40,816 nucleotides of DNA from Oscillospiraceae bacterium (GCA_015068555.1 SVKI01000012.1:1-40816); one strand, 5' to 3'; numbered from the stretch's first letter, positions 1 to 8,837 are shown. Numbers and translations are program-made. Notes: generated from the letters alone by a model not told the origin.

Positions 1-63
1 TTTTTGAGAATTGTATGAGTTTTGCTTTGTTCAGTTTTGAGGGTACGCTATGTATTCTTACGA

Positions 64-180
<117 letters not shown>

Positions 181-181
181 C

Positions 182-222
182 AAAAGGCTGTTTCAGAAAT
201 GAAATGGCCTTTTTACTTTTTA
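182..222 (+). terminator. Terminator of the rRNA operon
   Basis: AAAAGGC pairs with GCCTTTT around an inner TGTTTCA/TGAAATG stem, followed by a T-rich run. It lies immediately after the 5S gene. Confidence 0.75.
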
Positions 223-235
223 TTTTTTTCTATAA

Positions 236-283
236 AAAAGAGGCTGTAAAATAACCATAAGTTATTTTACAGCCTCTTTTGAC
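236..283 (-). terminator. Terminator of apgM (possibly bidirectional)
   Basis: A perfect 20-bp stem (236-255 with 261-280) with loop CATAA is flanked by A-rich and T-rich tracts. It lies between the convergent 5S and apgM genes and could stop transcription from both sides. Confidence 0.85.
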
Positions 284-288
284 TGTGT

Positions 289-1494
289 TTATTTCAATAA
301 CATAGTCATTAGTTCGCAACCCTTATCAATGTACAAGCCGGTTTGCTCTGCATTTTTTTCTGTGTAGGAAAGTCCAGAACCCTCTGCCTGTCCTTTTTCA
401 TATAACACAAAGGGAATAGGATCCTTTACATGCGTCATAAGTGAGAGCGGTGTGGGGTGATCGGGAGCGAGCAATACGCGGTATTCTTCATTCGTGCTTT
501 CTAAATAGTCAATAACCGGTGCAACGACTTTTTCGTCAATCAACTCGATAGCTTTGATTTTTAAATCCGTCTGACCATGGTGCCCGCATTCATCGGGTGC
601 TTCTACATGTATGTACACAAGCTCCTGGCCGTTTGCAAGCTCTGTAATGGCAGCCTTTGCCTTACCTTCAAAATTTGTATCAATATTGCCGGTTACATCA
701 GGCATCTCTACAACATGCATACCGGTTCCTACGCCAATACCTTTTAGTAAATCAACGGCTGAAATCATACTGGCCTTTTTACCAAACTTCTCAGCAAACA
801 GATCCAAAGCCGGTTTTGTTCCTTCGCCCCAAATCCATAAGCTATTGGCAGGCGCAAGGCCGCGTTTGATGCGGTCGAGATTGACAGGATGATTTTTGAG
901 AAGTTGATGGCTTTGCTCCATGATGGAAAGAAGAAGTGCACCCTGTGCGCCACCGGGCAAATATTCGCTGACTTTCCTTTTGGAAATATCGTGAGGCGGT
1001 GTGAGACTTACATTTAAAGAGCCATTATCCCAAACCAAAAGGTGACGGTAGCTGATGCCGCAATACAAAGAAAAACCGGGAATTTTCATATTCTCTTGCA
1101 GATAGGCAATTAAAACGCTGGCTTCTTCGGTTGTGATCTCTCCTGCACTATAATCTTGCATGGTTTTTTTGTTATATTGATCCTCATCAGTCAAGGTGAC
1201 TAAATTAGCGCGAAAAGTTATATCGGTTGCTTTCAGATTAACGCCGATAGAGAGAGCCTCCAAAGGAGAACGGCCGCTGTAGTAAAGAAGCGGATCATAC
1301 CCTAAAACACTGAGATTGGCCACATCACTACCGGGTTTTAAACTGTCATCAACCGTTTTGGCAAGACCCATGGTGCCATTTTTGGCAAGAGCATCCATAT
1401 GGGGTTTATTGGCGACTTCAAGCGGCGTTTTTCCCTGCAGTTCATCACAGGGATAATCGGCCATGCCGTCACCTAAAAACACTACATATTTCAT
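289..1494 (-). CDS. apgM: Cofactor-independent phosphoglycerate mutase, archaeal type (ApgM family)
   Basis: A 401-aa alkaline-phosphatase-superfamily protein. It should interconvert 3- and 2-phosphoglycerate in cytosolic glycolysis with divalent metals and no 2,3-bisphosphoglycerate. The N-terminus MKYVVFLGDGMADYP carries the metal-binding GDGMAD motif, and KPGSDVANLSVLGYDP and the C-terminal APDHPTP follow the family pattern. An open frame extends 24 codons upstream, but the chosen ATG has GGAGG just before it and the extension runs through a consensus promoter, so 1494 is the start. Some bacterial members of this subgroup have been proposed to be homoserine kinases (the TIGR02535-type grouping), so the substrate is less certain than the fold. 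It is transcribed alone. Confidence 0.88.
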   Translation of the reverse strand: MKYVVFLGDGMADYPCDELQGKTPLEVANKPHMDALAKNGTMGLAKTVDDSLKPGSDVANLSVLGYDPLLYYSGRSPLEALSIGVNLKATDITFRANLVTLTDEDQYNKKTMQDYSAGEITTEEASVLIAYLQENMKIPGFSLYCGISYRHLLVWDNGSLNVSLTPPHDISKRKVSEYLPGGAQGALLLSIMEQSHQLLKNHPVNLDRIKRGLAPANSLWIWGEGTKPALDLFAEKFGKKASMISAVDLLKGIGVGTGMHVVEMPDVTGNIDTNFEGKAKAAITELANGQELVYIHVEAPDECGHHGQTDLKIKAIELIDEKVVAPVIDYLESTNEEYRVLLAPDHPTPLSLMTHVKDPIPFVLYEKGQAEGSGLSYTEKNAEQTGLYIDKGCELMTMLLK

Positions 1495-1533
1495 GTTGTT
1501 ATCCTCCGACGATAGAAGTATATCATTTTTCTT

Positions 1534-1562
1534 ATTATAGACCTTTACGGAATAAAAGTCAA
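1534..1562 (-). promoter_or_regulatory. Sigma-A promoter of apgM
   Basis: On the minus strand, TTGACT (1562-1557), a 17-bp spacer and TATAAT (1539-1534), placed about 40 bp upstream of the apgM ATG. Confidence 0.8.
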
Positions 1563-1584
1563 GCATCCGAAGCGAATATTTACA

Positions 1585-1614
1585 TTGACAAAAAAAGAAT
1601 TGGTATGATATACT
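1585..1614 (+). promoter_or_regulatory. Sigma-A promoter of the nadK-argR-recN operon
   Basis: TTGACA (1585-1590), an 18-bp spacer and TATACT (1609-1614), 42 bp before nadK. It is back-to-back with the apgM promoter. Confidence 0.8.
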
Positions 1615-1656
1615 TAAAATGGATGAATGTAATTAAATCTGTTAGGAAGATGGAAC

Positions 1657-2514
1657 ATGAAAAGAGTTTTATTAATGCCAAATCCGGACAGGGACATTGA
1701 TTTACAGTATACGAAACAGATTATCAACTATCTGCAGAACCGCGCGCTTTTGTATACCAGTGACCGATTTAATGGCGTTTTACAAGGCGTTGAGGCGTAC
1801 AGAAAACAAGATGTGTTATATGAAGAGATAGATTTTGTTATCGCGTTGGGCGGTGATGGAATGCTGTTGCAGGTAGCGCGCGAGTCTGCCGGTGGTGGTG
1901 TACCTGTTTTAGGGATTAACCTGGGCCATCTCGGCTTTTTGTCGGAGGTTGAACGGCATGAAATTGAGGAGAGATTAGACTGCCTTTTAAACGGAGACTA
2001 TACGATAGAAGAGCGGATGATGCTTCGGGGTGAGTTGCATAGGGACGGCGGAGAGACGATGACATTTGATGCGCTGAATGATATCGTAGTTGCGCGTAGT
2101 CAAGGTACAAGATTGATTGACCTGACTTTGTCAATAGACGGAGAGTTTGTGGATGATTTCAGGGCGGACGGCATGATTGTGGCAACACCAACGGGCTCTA
2201 CTGCCTATTCTATGTCGGCAGGAGGACCTATTGTGGACCCGGCCGTGCAATGCATGTTAATTACGCCGATTTGTCCGCATAAAATTTATGCAAAAAACAT
2301 AGTGATTCCTGACTCTAAAGAAATTACCATCTGTGTACATATTGAAAACCCGTTGCCGGCTATGGTAACGGCAGACGGACAAGCGGAGCAAATGTTTTCC
2401 ATTGGTGACAGGCTTATTGTGAAAAGGTCGAAACATGTTGCAAGGTTAATTCGCATGAACGGCAATCGATTCTACAGCATATTGCACGAAAAGCTTCTCG
2501 GAAAGGAACGCTGA
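1657..2514 (+). CDS. nadK: NAD kinase
   Basis: A 285-aa NAD kinase of usual length, phosphorylating NAD+ to NADP+ in the cytosol with ATP. The signature GGDGM is at residues 65-69. It is followed by GINLGHLGFLSEVE and, further on, the substrate-binding TPTGSTAYSMSAGGPIVDP. An AGGAAG ribosome site precedes the ATG. It is the first gene of a tight operon: argR begins 3 bp after its stop, then recN. The nadK-argR-recN order is a familiar Firmicutes arrangement, usually with an rRNA methyltransferase gene upstream, which is absent here. Confidence 0.95.
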   Translation: MKRVLLMPNPDRDIDLQYTKQIINYLQNRALLYTSDRFNGVLQGVEAYRKQDVLYEEIDFVIALGGDGMLLQVARESAGGGVPVLGINLGHLGFLSEVERHEIEERLDCLLNGDYTIEERMMLRGELHRDGGETMTFDALNDIVVARSQGTRLIDLTLSIDGEFVDDFRADGMIVATPTGSTAYSMSAGGPIVDPAVQCMLITPICPHKIYAKNIVIPDSKEITICVHIENPLPAMVTADGQAEQMFSIGDRLIVKRSKHVARLIRMNGNRFYSILHEKLLGKER

Positions 2515-2517
2515 ACA

Positions 2518-2961
2518 ATGAAACAAAAAAGACATGCAGCTATTTTGAATTTAATTAGTCAAAACGAGATTGAAACCCAAGAAGAACTGGCTGCTTTATT
2601 AAAGGAAGAGGGATTTCAGGTAACGCAAGCCACCGTTTCCCGTGATATTAAAGAACTAAAGCTAACAAAGTCGCCGGGCGAGAGCGGCGTGTATAAGTAT
2701 GTGCAGCCGCAGATGCAGGGTGAAGACCAACCCTCGCAGCTTATGATTTTAAGTCGTGCAGTAAAAAAGGTAGACTATGCGCAAAACATGGTTGTCATCA
2801 AAACCCATTCCGGGATGGCGCAGGCTGCGGCGGCTGTTTTAGATGCGCTGACACTGAGTGAAATCGTGGGCACATTGGCCGGAGATGATACGATTTTTTG
2901 CGTGACGCGTAAAGAAGAGGCGGCTATGCAGTTGGTGAGCCGTATTAAAACACTGCTTTAA
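2518..2961 (+). CDS. argR: Arginine repressor ArgR
   Basis: A 147-aa, full-length ArgR/AhrC protein, a hexameric arginine-responsive repressor of arginine biosynthesis and activator of catabolism. The N-terminal winged helix is clear (TQEELAALLKEEGF, then the recognition helix around TQATVSRDIKELKL). The C-terminal oligomerisation and arginine-binding domain has the expected GTLAGDDTIF. The AAAGGA ribosome site lies inside the end of nadK, so the two genes are probably translated from one transcript. Confidence 0.95.
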   Translation: MKQKRHAAILNLISQNEIETQEELAALLKEEGFQVTQATVSRDIKELKLTKSPGESGVYKYVQPQMQGEDQPSQLMILSRAVKKVDYAQNMVVIKTHSGMAQAAAAVLDALTLSEIVGTLAGDDTIFCVTRKEEAAMQLVSRIKTLL

Positions 2962-2983
2962 ACTTCGGGCGGGAGGAGATAGG

Positions 2984-4660
2984 ATGCTTTTTACCCTTCA
3001 TATTCGAAATATTGCCCTGCTTGATGATGTGGAGATAGAGTTTCAAGAGGGATTTAACGTCCTGACAGGTGAAACAGGCGCAGGAAAATCAATTTTAATC
3101 AGTTCGATTAACCTTTTGCTGGGTGAGCGTGCCCGCCATGAAATGATTCGAAGCGGAGAAGAACGGGCAGAGGTCAGCGGTTTGTTTTATGTGCAGGAAC
3201 CTGTACTTTCTGAACTGACTGAGATGGGATATGCAGTGGACGAGGACGGTGCACTGCTTTTGTCACGTCAAATCCTCCGTGACGGGAAGAATATATGTAA
3301 AATCGCGGGCCATTCCGTTACCTTATCAGACCTGAAACAGGTTGGACAAAAACTGGTCAACATCCATGGACAGAGAGATAGTCAGGCACTTTTGGATGCA
3401 ACGAAGCATATTCATTTTCTGGATGGTTTTTTAAAAGAAGAGGGAAGAGAACTGTTAACGGCTTATCAGCAGGACTATAAAAATTGGAAAAAGCTGCAAT
3501 TAGAAGTTGAACAGTTAGATATAGACGAGGCGGAAAAACTAAGAAAAATTGATTTGTTGACCTATGAAATTGACGAGATTAAGGCGGCCAATCTGATCCC
3601 CGGTGAAGAAGAGGAATTAAAAAGGAAGCGCGATATGGCGAATCATAAAAAACGCCTGGAGCATTGCGTGGCAGGTGCTCTGACTGCCCTGTCAGACGGT
3701 GAGGAAGGTGCTGCCCGAGACGGTCTGGCGGTTGCATCAGATGGATTAGCAGAGGCGGCTGAATATGATGACAGCTTATCAGATTGCGCCGAACGCCTGC
3801 AGGGTCTGTTAGAGGAAGCGGAAGAAGTGACCCGCGAGCTGCGCTCTTATTACGAGCAACTCGCAGAAGAAGAATTGCCCATTGATGATATTGAAGCAAG
3901 GCTGGATGTGATTTATCGGTTAAAGAGAAAATATGGGCAGACGGTTGAAGAAGTGCTGTTGCATTTAGAGGAATCAGAAAAAGAGTTGCTACGTTTAGAA
4001 AACGCGGAGGCGCAGGCAGAAGAACTGATGCTTCGTTTACAAGAGGCGGAAGTTGTAGCACAAAAAAGTGCGCAGAGGCTCACGGATTTGCGAAAAAATG
4101 CTGTAGCGGCGATTGAGGTCGATATCAACGAGAATTTGCATTTTTTAAACATGGCGCAGGCAGATTTTTCGATTGCGATGGAAGAGGTGCCCTTGCACCT
4201 ATATGGTGCGGAGCGCATCACGTTTATGATACAAACCAATTCAGGTGAGGAACATAAACCTCTAGGAAAGATAGTTTCAGGCGGCGAATTATCGCGCATT
4301 ACATTGGCCATTAAGTCGGTTTTGACAGATGGTGACGATGCGAGCACTTTGATTTTTGATGAAATTGATACGGGCGTAAGCGGCATGGCAGCACAAAAAA
4401 TTGGCCGCAAGTTAAGGGATTTGTCAGCCAATAAGCAGGTTTTGTGCGTCACGCATTTAGCGCAGATCGCTGCTATGGCATCCAGCCATTTTCTGATTGA
4501 AAAACAGACGGAAAATGACAGAACAAGAACAGAGGTAGTCCCGCTTTCGCATGAGGTACGTCTGCAAGAACTTGCGCGCATGATCAGCGGTGAGGCAGTG
4601 ACTGAAACCACCTTGCGACAGGCGGAAGAATTGATACGTTTTGGTGATAAACATGACTGA
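2984..4660 (+). CDS. recN: DNA repair protein RecN
   Basis: A 558-aa SMC-like ATPase that acts early at double-strand breaks. Walker A is GETGAGKS (residues 29-36). A long charged coiled coil fills about 150-370. The ABC signature SGGELSR and Walker B STLIFDEIDTGVSG lie near the C-terminus, followed by the switch histidine in VTHLAQIAAMA. Length and order match the family. GGGAGGAG precedes the ATG. The last codons overlap the next gene by 8 bp. Confidence 0.96.
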   Translation: MLFTLHIRNIALLDDVEIEFQEGFNVLTGETGAGKSILISSINLLLGERARHEMIRSGEERAEVSGLFYVQEPVLSELTEMGYAVDEDGALLLSRQILRDGKNICKIAGHSVTLSDLKQVGQKLVNIHGQRDSQALLDATKHIHFLDGFLKEEGRELLTAYQQDYKNWKKLQLEVEQLDIDEAEKLRKIDLLTYEIDEIKAANLIPGEEEELKRKRDMANHKKRLEHCVAGALTALSDGEEGAARDGLAVASDGLAEAAEYDDSLSDCAERLQGLLEEAEEVTRELRSYYEQLAEEELPIDDIEARLDVIYRLKRKYGQTVEEVLLHLEESEKELLRLENAEAQAEELMLRLQEAEVVAQKSAQRLTDLRKNAVAAIEVDINENLHFLNMAQADFSIAMEEVPLHLYGAERITFMIQTNSGEEHKPLGKIVSGGELSRITLAIKSVLTDGDDASTLIFDEIDTGVSGMAAQKIGRKLRDLSANKQVLCVTHLAQIAAMASSHFLIEKQTENDRTRTEVVPLSHEVRLQELARMISGEAVTETTLRQAEELIRFGDKHD

Positions 4661-5318
4661 AAAACTGAGACACATATTGCTGGCAGAAGGTGCCCACGAG
4701 ATAGGGTTTTCAAGGATTACACCACCGGAAGAGTTTTCTGACTTATGTTATGCTGTGACGATTGTGGTTCATCTCTCTGATGCGGTGATTAATTCAATCA
4801 GTCAGGGCCCAACGCACACATATTTTCATCATTATCGCACAGTCAATGCATTTTTAGACAGATTGTCATTGCGGGCAGGTCAGATTTTAGAGGAACACGG
4901 CGCACGGTATGTTTGTATACCGGCCTCGCAAAGTATATCCGGGCTTGCCGGCCTTTTTTCTCATAAACAGGCTGCCGTAGCTGCAGGACTTGGATGCATC
5001 GGCAAAAGTGCCCTGTTTTTGTCTGAAAAGTATGGTCCCAGGGTTCGATTGGCAACGGTTTTAACAGATGTTGATCTTTCAGGCGGATTTAAACCTGCCT
5101 TCCGGATGAGCCCGTGCGAGAACTGCAATCTTTGTGTCGGCGCATGTCCGGCTATGGCTATTTCGGGGAAGACCTTTGAGCAAGAGGGAAATAACATCTT
5201 AGACAGGGCAGCCTGTAGTCGCCATATGAAAGAGGCCTACCAGCGGATTGGCCGCGGAGCCGTTTGCGGCATTTGTATGAGTGTTTGTCCTGCAGGGAAA
5301 AACAGGAAAAATATGTAA
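4653..5318 (+). CDS. Iron-sulfur protein related to the epoxyqueuosine reductase (QueG) C-terminal region
   Basis: A 221-aa protein with two bacterial-ferredoxin-type cluster motifs: C155-x2-C158-x2-C161-x3-C165-P, and C205-x2-C208-x3-C212-P with an extra Cys at 188. The segment AAGLGCIGKSALFLSEKYG is the motif shared with QueG and its paralogues. It is much shorter than true QueG (about 370 aa) and lacks that enzyme's cobalamin-binding N-terminal part, so a queuosine role should not be assumed. A TTG twelve bases upstream is in frame, but the ATG overlapping the recN stop has GGTGAT at good spacing and was chosen. It is the last gene of the nadK operon; an electron-transfer or redox role is inferred. 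Confidence 0.75.
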   Translation: MTEKLRHILLAEGAHEIGFSRITPPEEFSDLCYAVTIVVHLSDAVINSISQGPTHTYFHHYRTVNAFLDRLSLRAGQILEEHGARYVCIPASQSISGLAGLFSHKQAAVAAGLGCIGKSALFLSEKYGPRVRLATVLTDVDLSGGFKPAFRMSPCENCNLCVGACPAMAISGKTFEQEGNNILDRAACSRHMKEAYQRIGRGAVCGICMSVCPAGKNRKNM

Positions 5319-5325
5319 ATTGATG

Positions 5326-5354
5326 TTGCATGGCGAATGAAAAAAATATATAAT
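5326..5354 (+). promoter_or_regulatory. Sigma-A promoter of mreB/mbl
   Basis: TTGCAT (5326-5331), a 17-bp spacer and a perfect TATAAT (5349-5354), 33 bp upstream of the start codon. Confidence 0.75.
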
Positions 5355-5387
5355 AGTATATAAGGAAGATACGAAGGAGGGAATGGT

Positions 5388-6410
5388 TTGTTTAAGTTTG
5401 GACAAGATATTGGAATTGACCTGGGAACAGCAACCATTTTGGTGTACGTTAAGGGGAAAGGTGTTGTGCTGAAAGAGCCGAGTGTTGTGGCAATTGACAC
5501 AAAAACGGGCAGAGTGTTGAAGGTGGGCCTTGAAGCGCAGAACATGATTGGCCGTACACCGGGCAATATTGTGGCGATTCGCCCTTTGCGCGATGGCGTT
5601 ATTTCAGATTTTGACACAACGGAAAAAATGATTCGCTATTTCCTGAAAAAAGTTTGCAGAAACAGATTTTTTAAGCCGCGTGTTATGATCTGCGTGCCCA
5701 GTCAGGCAACGGGCGTTGAAGAACGTGCTGTGCATGATGCGGCTATGCAGGCGGGAGCCAGCAAAACCTATATTATAGAAGAGCCGATTGCAGCAGCTAT
5801 TGGTGCAGGACTTGATATCTCAAAGCCGTACGGCAATATGATTGTAGATATCGGCGGTGGTACGGCAGATGTGGCGGTTATTTCGTTGGGTGAAATTGTT
5901 GTAAGCAGTTCTATCAAGGTGGCCGGCGATAAATTTGATGAAGCAGTTGTGCGCTATATCCGCAAAAAGCATAATATTATGATTGGTGACAGAACAGCCG
6001 AAGAGTTAAAAATTGAAATTGGCTGTGTATACCCGCGTGATGAGGTTCTGTCAAGAGAAATTAAAGGTCGCTGTCTGGTGACGGGACTTCCAAAGGTTGT
6101 TACGGTTAATTCTAACGAAATGCTGGAGGCATTCGAAGAGTGCGCCACTATGATTGTAGATGCTGTACATGCTGTGCTTGAGAAAACGCCACCGGAACTG
6201 GTTGGTGATATCAGCACAGGCGGTATTTTGCTTACCGGCGGCGGCAGCCTTATTTATGGGTTGGATAAGCTGTTAAGCCATGAGACAGGTCTTGATGTTC
6301 ACATTGCAGAAGATGCAGAATTTTGCGTGGCACGGGGAACGGGCTTATCGCTTAACTACATGGATACAATCAGAACCGGCACGCGTCGGCCATACGGAGA
6401 CGTGCGCTAA
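5388..6410 (+). CDS. mbl: Actin-like rod-shape protein, MreB/Mbl family
   Basis: A 340-aa bacterial actin that would polymerise under the membrane and steer lateral wall synthesis. The N-terminus DIGIDLGTATILVYVKGKG is the phosphate-1 loop, followed by VVLKEPSVVAID. IVDIGGGTADVAVISLG (phosphate 2) and ILLTGGGSLIYGLDKL (adenosine) follow in order. The start is TTG: AGGAGG lies 7 bp upstream of it, while the nearby ATG at 5382 is out of frame. It has its own promoter and terminator and no mreC, mreD or spoIIID beside it, which fits an Mbl- or MreBH-like paralogue better than the primary mreB. The symbol is therefore tentative. Confidence 0.88.
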   Translation: MFKFGQDIGIDLGTATILVYVKGKGVVLKEPSVVAIDTKTGRVLKVGLEAQNMIGRTPGNIVAIRPLRDGVISDFDTTEKMIRYFLKKVCRNRFFKPRVMICVPSQATGVEERAVHDAAMQAGASKTYIIEEPIAAAIGAGLDISKPYGNMIVDIGGGTADVAVISLGEIVVSSSIKVAGDKFDEAVVRYIRKKHNIMIGDRTAEELKIEIGCVYPRDEVLSREIKGRCLVTGLPKVVTVNSNEMLEAFEECATMIVDAVHAVLEKTPPELVGDISTGGILLTGGGSLIYGLDKLLSHETGLDVHIAEDAEFCVARGTGLSLNYMDTIRTGTRRPYGDVR

Positions 6411-6435
6411 CGACTCAATACATATAAAAGAAAGA

Positions 6436-6466
6436 GGGTCTGTAGCATTTTGCTACAGACCCTTTA
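6436..6466 (+). terminator. Terminator after mreB/mbl
   Basis: A perfect 12-bp stem (GGGTCTGTAGCA with TGCTACAGACCC) and a TTT loop, preceded by AAAGA and followed by a short T run. The same stem core recurs in the spoVG terminator at 33211. Confidence 0.65.
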
Positions 6467-6593
6467 AGATGTTTGAAAATATAAAAATTATTTCGCACAT
6501 CTTAGTAGCCGCATGCCGCTTGAGCCCTTACTTAAGTAAAACGCCCGCAGAATTCGGCTATTTTCGCGTGCTTGCTGTTGCAGAAGGTTGCTG

Positions 6594-6747
6594 TTACAGA
6601 ATCTTATAAATTCTGTCAATCTGTTCTTCCTGACTCATGGCTACTGACTTTTCTTCGGGCGTCATTTTTCCTGACTGATTCATACACACCGATGATTTTG
6701 GCAACTTCTTCCTTGAGTGGCATTGAACAAACAGCTTTTTGCTTCAT
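6594..6747 (-). pseudogene. Small ORF (about 50 codons) split by a one-base frameshift
   Basis: An ATG at 6747 on the minus strand has GGAGG nine bases upstream. It opens a frame reading MKQKAVCSMPLKEEVAKII and on to VRKN, which ends at 6616. The +1 frame continues the helical, charged character as MTPEEKSVAMSQEEQIDRI and stops at 6594. Removing one A from an A5 run near 6666 would join both parts into a 50-residue protein. This may be a real mutation, a sequencing error or programmed slippage. I do not recognise the family. Confidence 0.4.
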
Positions 6748-6812
6748 GGTTACACGCCTCCATCCGGTACAAACAAGATGCTGACATGATATGTGCATTT
6801 GTTTGAACAGTG

Positions 6813-6843
6813 GATTGTAGCTTTCGGCTACAATCATAGTATA
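6813..6843 (-). promoter_or_regulatory. Palindrome overlapping a putative promoter of the small ORF
   Basis: GATTGTAGC (6813-6821) and GCTACAATC (6827-6835) form a perfect 9-bp inverted repeat around TTTCG. On the minus strand a TATACT hexamer (6843-6838) lies immediately upstream, so the palindrome would cover the transcription start. It could be an operator or a 5' hairpin. The -35 is weak. Confidence 0.35.
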
Positions 6844-6926
6844 GCCATAAAAAGCAAAAATAAAACCGGTAATAAATTCCTTTTTTAATGCCTTATATTA
6901 CTTTTTTGTGACAGGGAAAAAACCTG

Positions 6927-6955
6927 TTGAAATATCCTAAAAAAAGAGATATAAT
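6927..6955 (+). promoter_or_regulatory. Sigma-A promoter of the SLH repeat protein
   Basis: TTGAAA (6927-6932), a 17-bp spacer and TATAAT (6950-6955), 42 bp before the ATG. Confidence 0.8.
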
Positions 6956-6997
6956 ATAAGTTAGAATCAGTATGATTTGACAAAGGAGGAGTTTTAA

Positions 6998-8818
6998 ATG
7001 GCAAAAAGAATTTTAGCGATTACAATCTGTCTGTTGTTTGCATTTTCCATGGTAACATTTGCGGCAACTAAATTCAGCGATGTAACATCTAATTACAGTT
7101 GGGCAGAAGAAGCAATCAATGCTTTGGCTCAGGATGGGGTTATTGCCGGTTATCCGGATGGCACCTTTAAACCCGGGAAGGATATTACAAAGGAAGAGGC
7201 AATCACGCTGTTTGCCCGCATGCTTGGTTCAAATGAAAAGGTGAATGAGTCAGTTGTTTCCTTATCGAGTTTGATATACGAAGAAGAACTGGAAAGCTAT
7301 AATACATATGCCAAAGACGCAGCGGCCTATTTAATGTATAAAAAGGTGCTGACAGCGGCTGACCTTGTGACATATCTTTCTTCAACCAATAAGGGTGAAA
7401 CATTAAAGCGTTATGAGGCGGCTACGCTGATTGCAAAATGTTTAGGTGGAGACATCTGGCTTAAAACCAATCCGGAAGTTACATTAAGCTATGCAGATAC
7501 TTCTTCGATTCCATCAGCGGCAAAAGGTTATGTTTATTTTGCATCTGAGGCCGGTATTATTCAGGGCATGGAAGAAAACAAGTTTGTTCCCATGGGCGAT
7601 GTAACAAGAGCACAGATTGCTGTGATGATTCACAGAATGGTTGTTCGTATGGACTATACATATGCCGAGGGTGTTATCAGTAATGTGGATACAGTGGCTA
7701 TGACCATGACGATCCGTAATGCAGACGGGGATTCGGAAATTTATTCTGTCGGTAACACCGTGGCCGTTATGTTAGATGGCGAACAGGCAAAACTTTCTGA
7801 TTTGTCCGTAGGTCAGGAAGTGATTATCACCTTCTCTAATGAAGCGCTTTATTCCTTAGACGTTGTGGAGATGCCTGTTGATGAGAGCTTTGAAGCTATT
7901 TATAAAGGAAAGCTTTCTGACAATTCTCAAACAAAAGTTAAATTCACACCGCTTGATTCTGATAAGACCTTAACCTATGCGTTGGCAGATGACGTGGTAG
8001 TGTCGTATAACGGCGGTAAAGGTAACCTGAGTAACGTATCCGTTGGCGACTATGTTAAGGTTTCTGTCTCTGCCGGTAAAGTGGTTATCTTTGAAGCAGA
8101 AAGCAAAAACACAACCATTGAAGGCGCTCGTGTAACGGCCATTGAGTTTGTACCCGATGTTTTAATCACCGTTGAAACAAAATCCGGCGATTTGGAAAGC
8201 TACCCTGTTAAATCGGGCGCTACTATTCGTCGTAATTCTGCGGTTACAACCTTTAAAGATTTACTTGTAGGCGATAAGGTTGATATCACGTTAGAATATG
8301 GTAAAATCAGTTCTGTTGTGGCCATCGGTGTAACGAAGAATATTACCGGCACCATTGAAGAGATTACCATCTCCAAAGCAAATTCTTATATAACCATTGC
8401 CAGCAATGGTGGCAGCACCAAATATAGCCTGAGTCGCGACCTGGGCATCACCTTAGACGGAGCACCCGCAACGATTTATGATCTTCGTCTTGGTTTTGAT
8501 GTAGAGATTGAAGCTACCAGTGCAACGATCACAAAAATCACAGTTAAATCGGTTGCAGCACCGATGCAGATTACTGGTCAGATTAAGCTGGTAAACACCA
8601 CCTACAATATGCTGGTTGTGACACACACAGATGCTAACGGCAACACGGTTGATACGCAGGTGTTTGCAAAAGATAATGTTAAGATTTTAGATAGTAATGA
8701 CGGAAAAATCAAATACTTAAGAGATTTGAAGCCCGGTCAGAATGTAACAGCGGCCGGTGCAGAAAATGTTGGAATTTTTGAAGCAAATTCCATCATGATT
8801 CTGACGAATACAAACTAA
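6998..8818 (+). CDS. Secreted S-layer-homology protein with tandem C-terminal beta repeats
   Basis: A 606-aa exported protein. Residues 1-22 form a signal peptide (KR, hydrophobic core, TFA cleavage site). Three SLH modules follow: about 26-77 (FSDV...GVIAGYPDGTFKPG...ITKEEA), a degenerate one about 90-150, and 165-215 (SYADTSSIP...GIIQGMEENKFVP..VTRAQ). SLH modules normally anchor proteins to pyruvylated secondary wall polymer. From about 223 to the end are five diverged units of roughly 72 residues. Each has a beta-rich opening, a mid 'LDG' or equivalent and a 'LSDLSVGQEV'-type close (VSVGDYVKV, LLVGDKVDI, LRLGFDVEI, LKPGQNVTA). A strong AAGGAGGAG site precedes the ATG. Its role is probably structural or cell-surface; there is no catalytic motif. 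Confidence 0.88.
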   Translation: MAKRILAITICLLFAFSMVTFAATKFSDVTSNYSWAEEAINALAQDGVIAGYPDGTFKPGKDITKEEAITLFARMLGSNEKVNESVVSLSSLIYEEELESYNTYAKDAAAYLMYKKVLTAADLVTYLSSTNKGETLKRYEAATLIAKCLGGDIWLKTNPEVTLSYADTSSIPSAAKGYVYFASEAGIIQGMEENKFVPMGDVTRAQIAVMIHRMVVRMDYTYAEGVISNVDTVAMTMTIRNADGDSEIYSVGNTVAVMLDGEQAKLSDLSVGQEVIITFSNEALYSLDVVEMPVDESFEAIYKGKLSDNSQTKVKFTPLDSDKTLTYALADDVVVSYNGGKGNLSNVSVGDYVKVSVSAGKVVIFEAESKNTTIEGARVTAIEFVPDVLITVETKSGDLESYPVKSGATIRRNSAVTTFKDLLVGDKVDITLEYGKISSVVAIGVTKNITGTIEEITISKANSYITIASNGGSTKYSLSRDLGITLDGAPATIYDLRLGFDVEIEATSATITKITVKSVAAPMQITGQIKLVNTTYNMLVVTHTDANGNTVDTQVFAKDNVKILDSNDGKIKYLRDLKPGQNVTAAGAENVGIFEANSIMILTNTN

Positions 8819-8837
8819 TAAATTTGTTTATTAAAGG

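Noticed and set aside
1-63. 3' end of 23S rRNA
   Set aside because: No conserved 23S terminal sequence is recognisable; it reads as spacer.
3913-4713. 266-aa open frame antisense to recN
   Set aside because: Serine/cysteine-rich shadow frame with no ribosome site, opposite an unmistakable recN.
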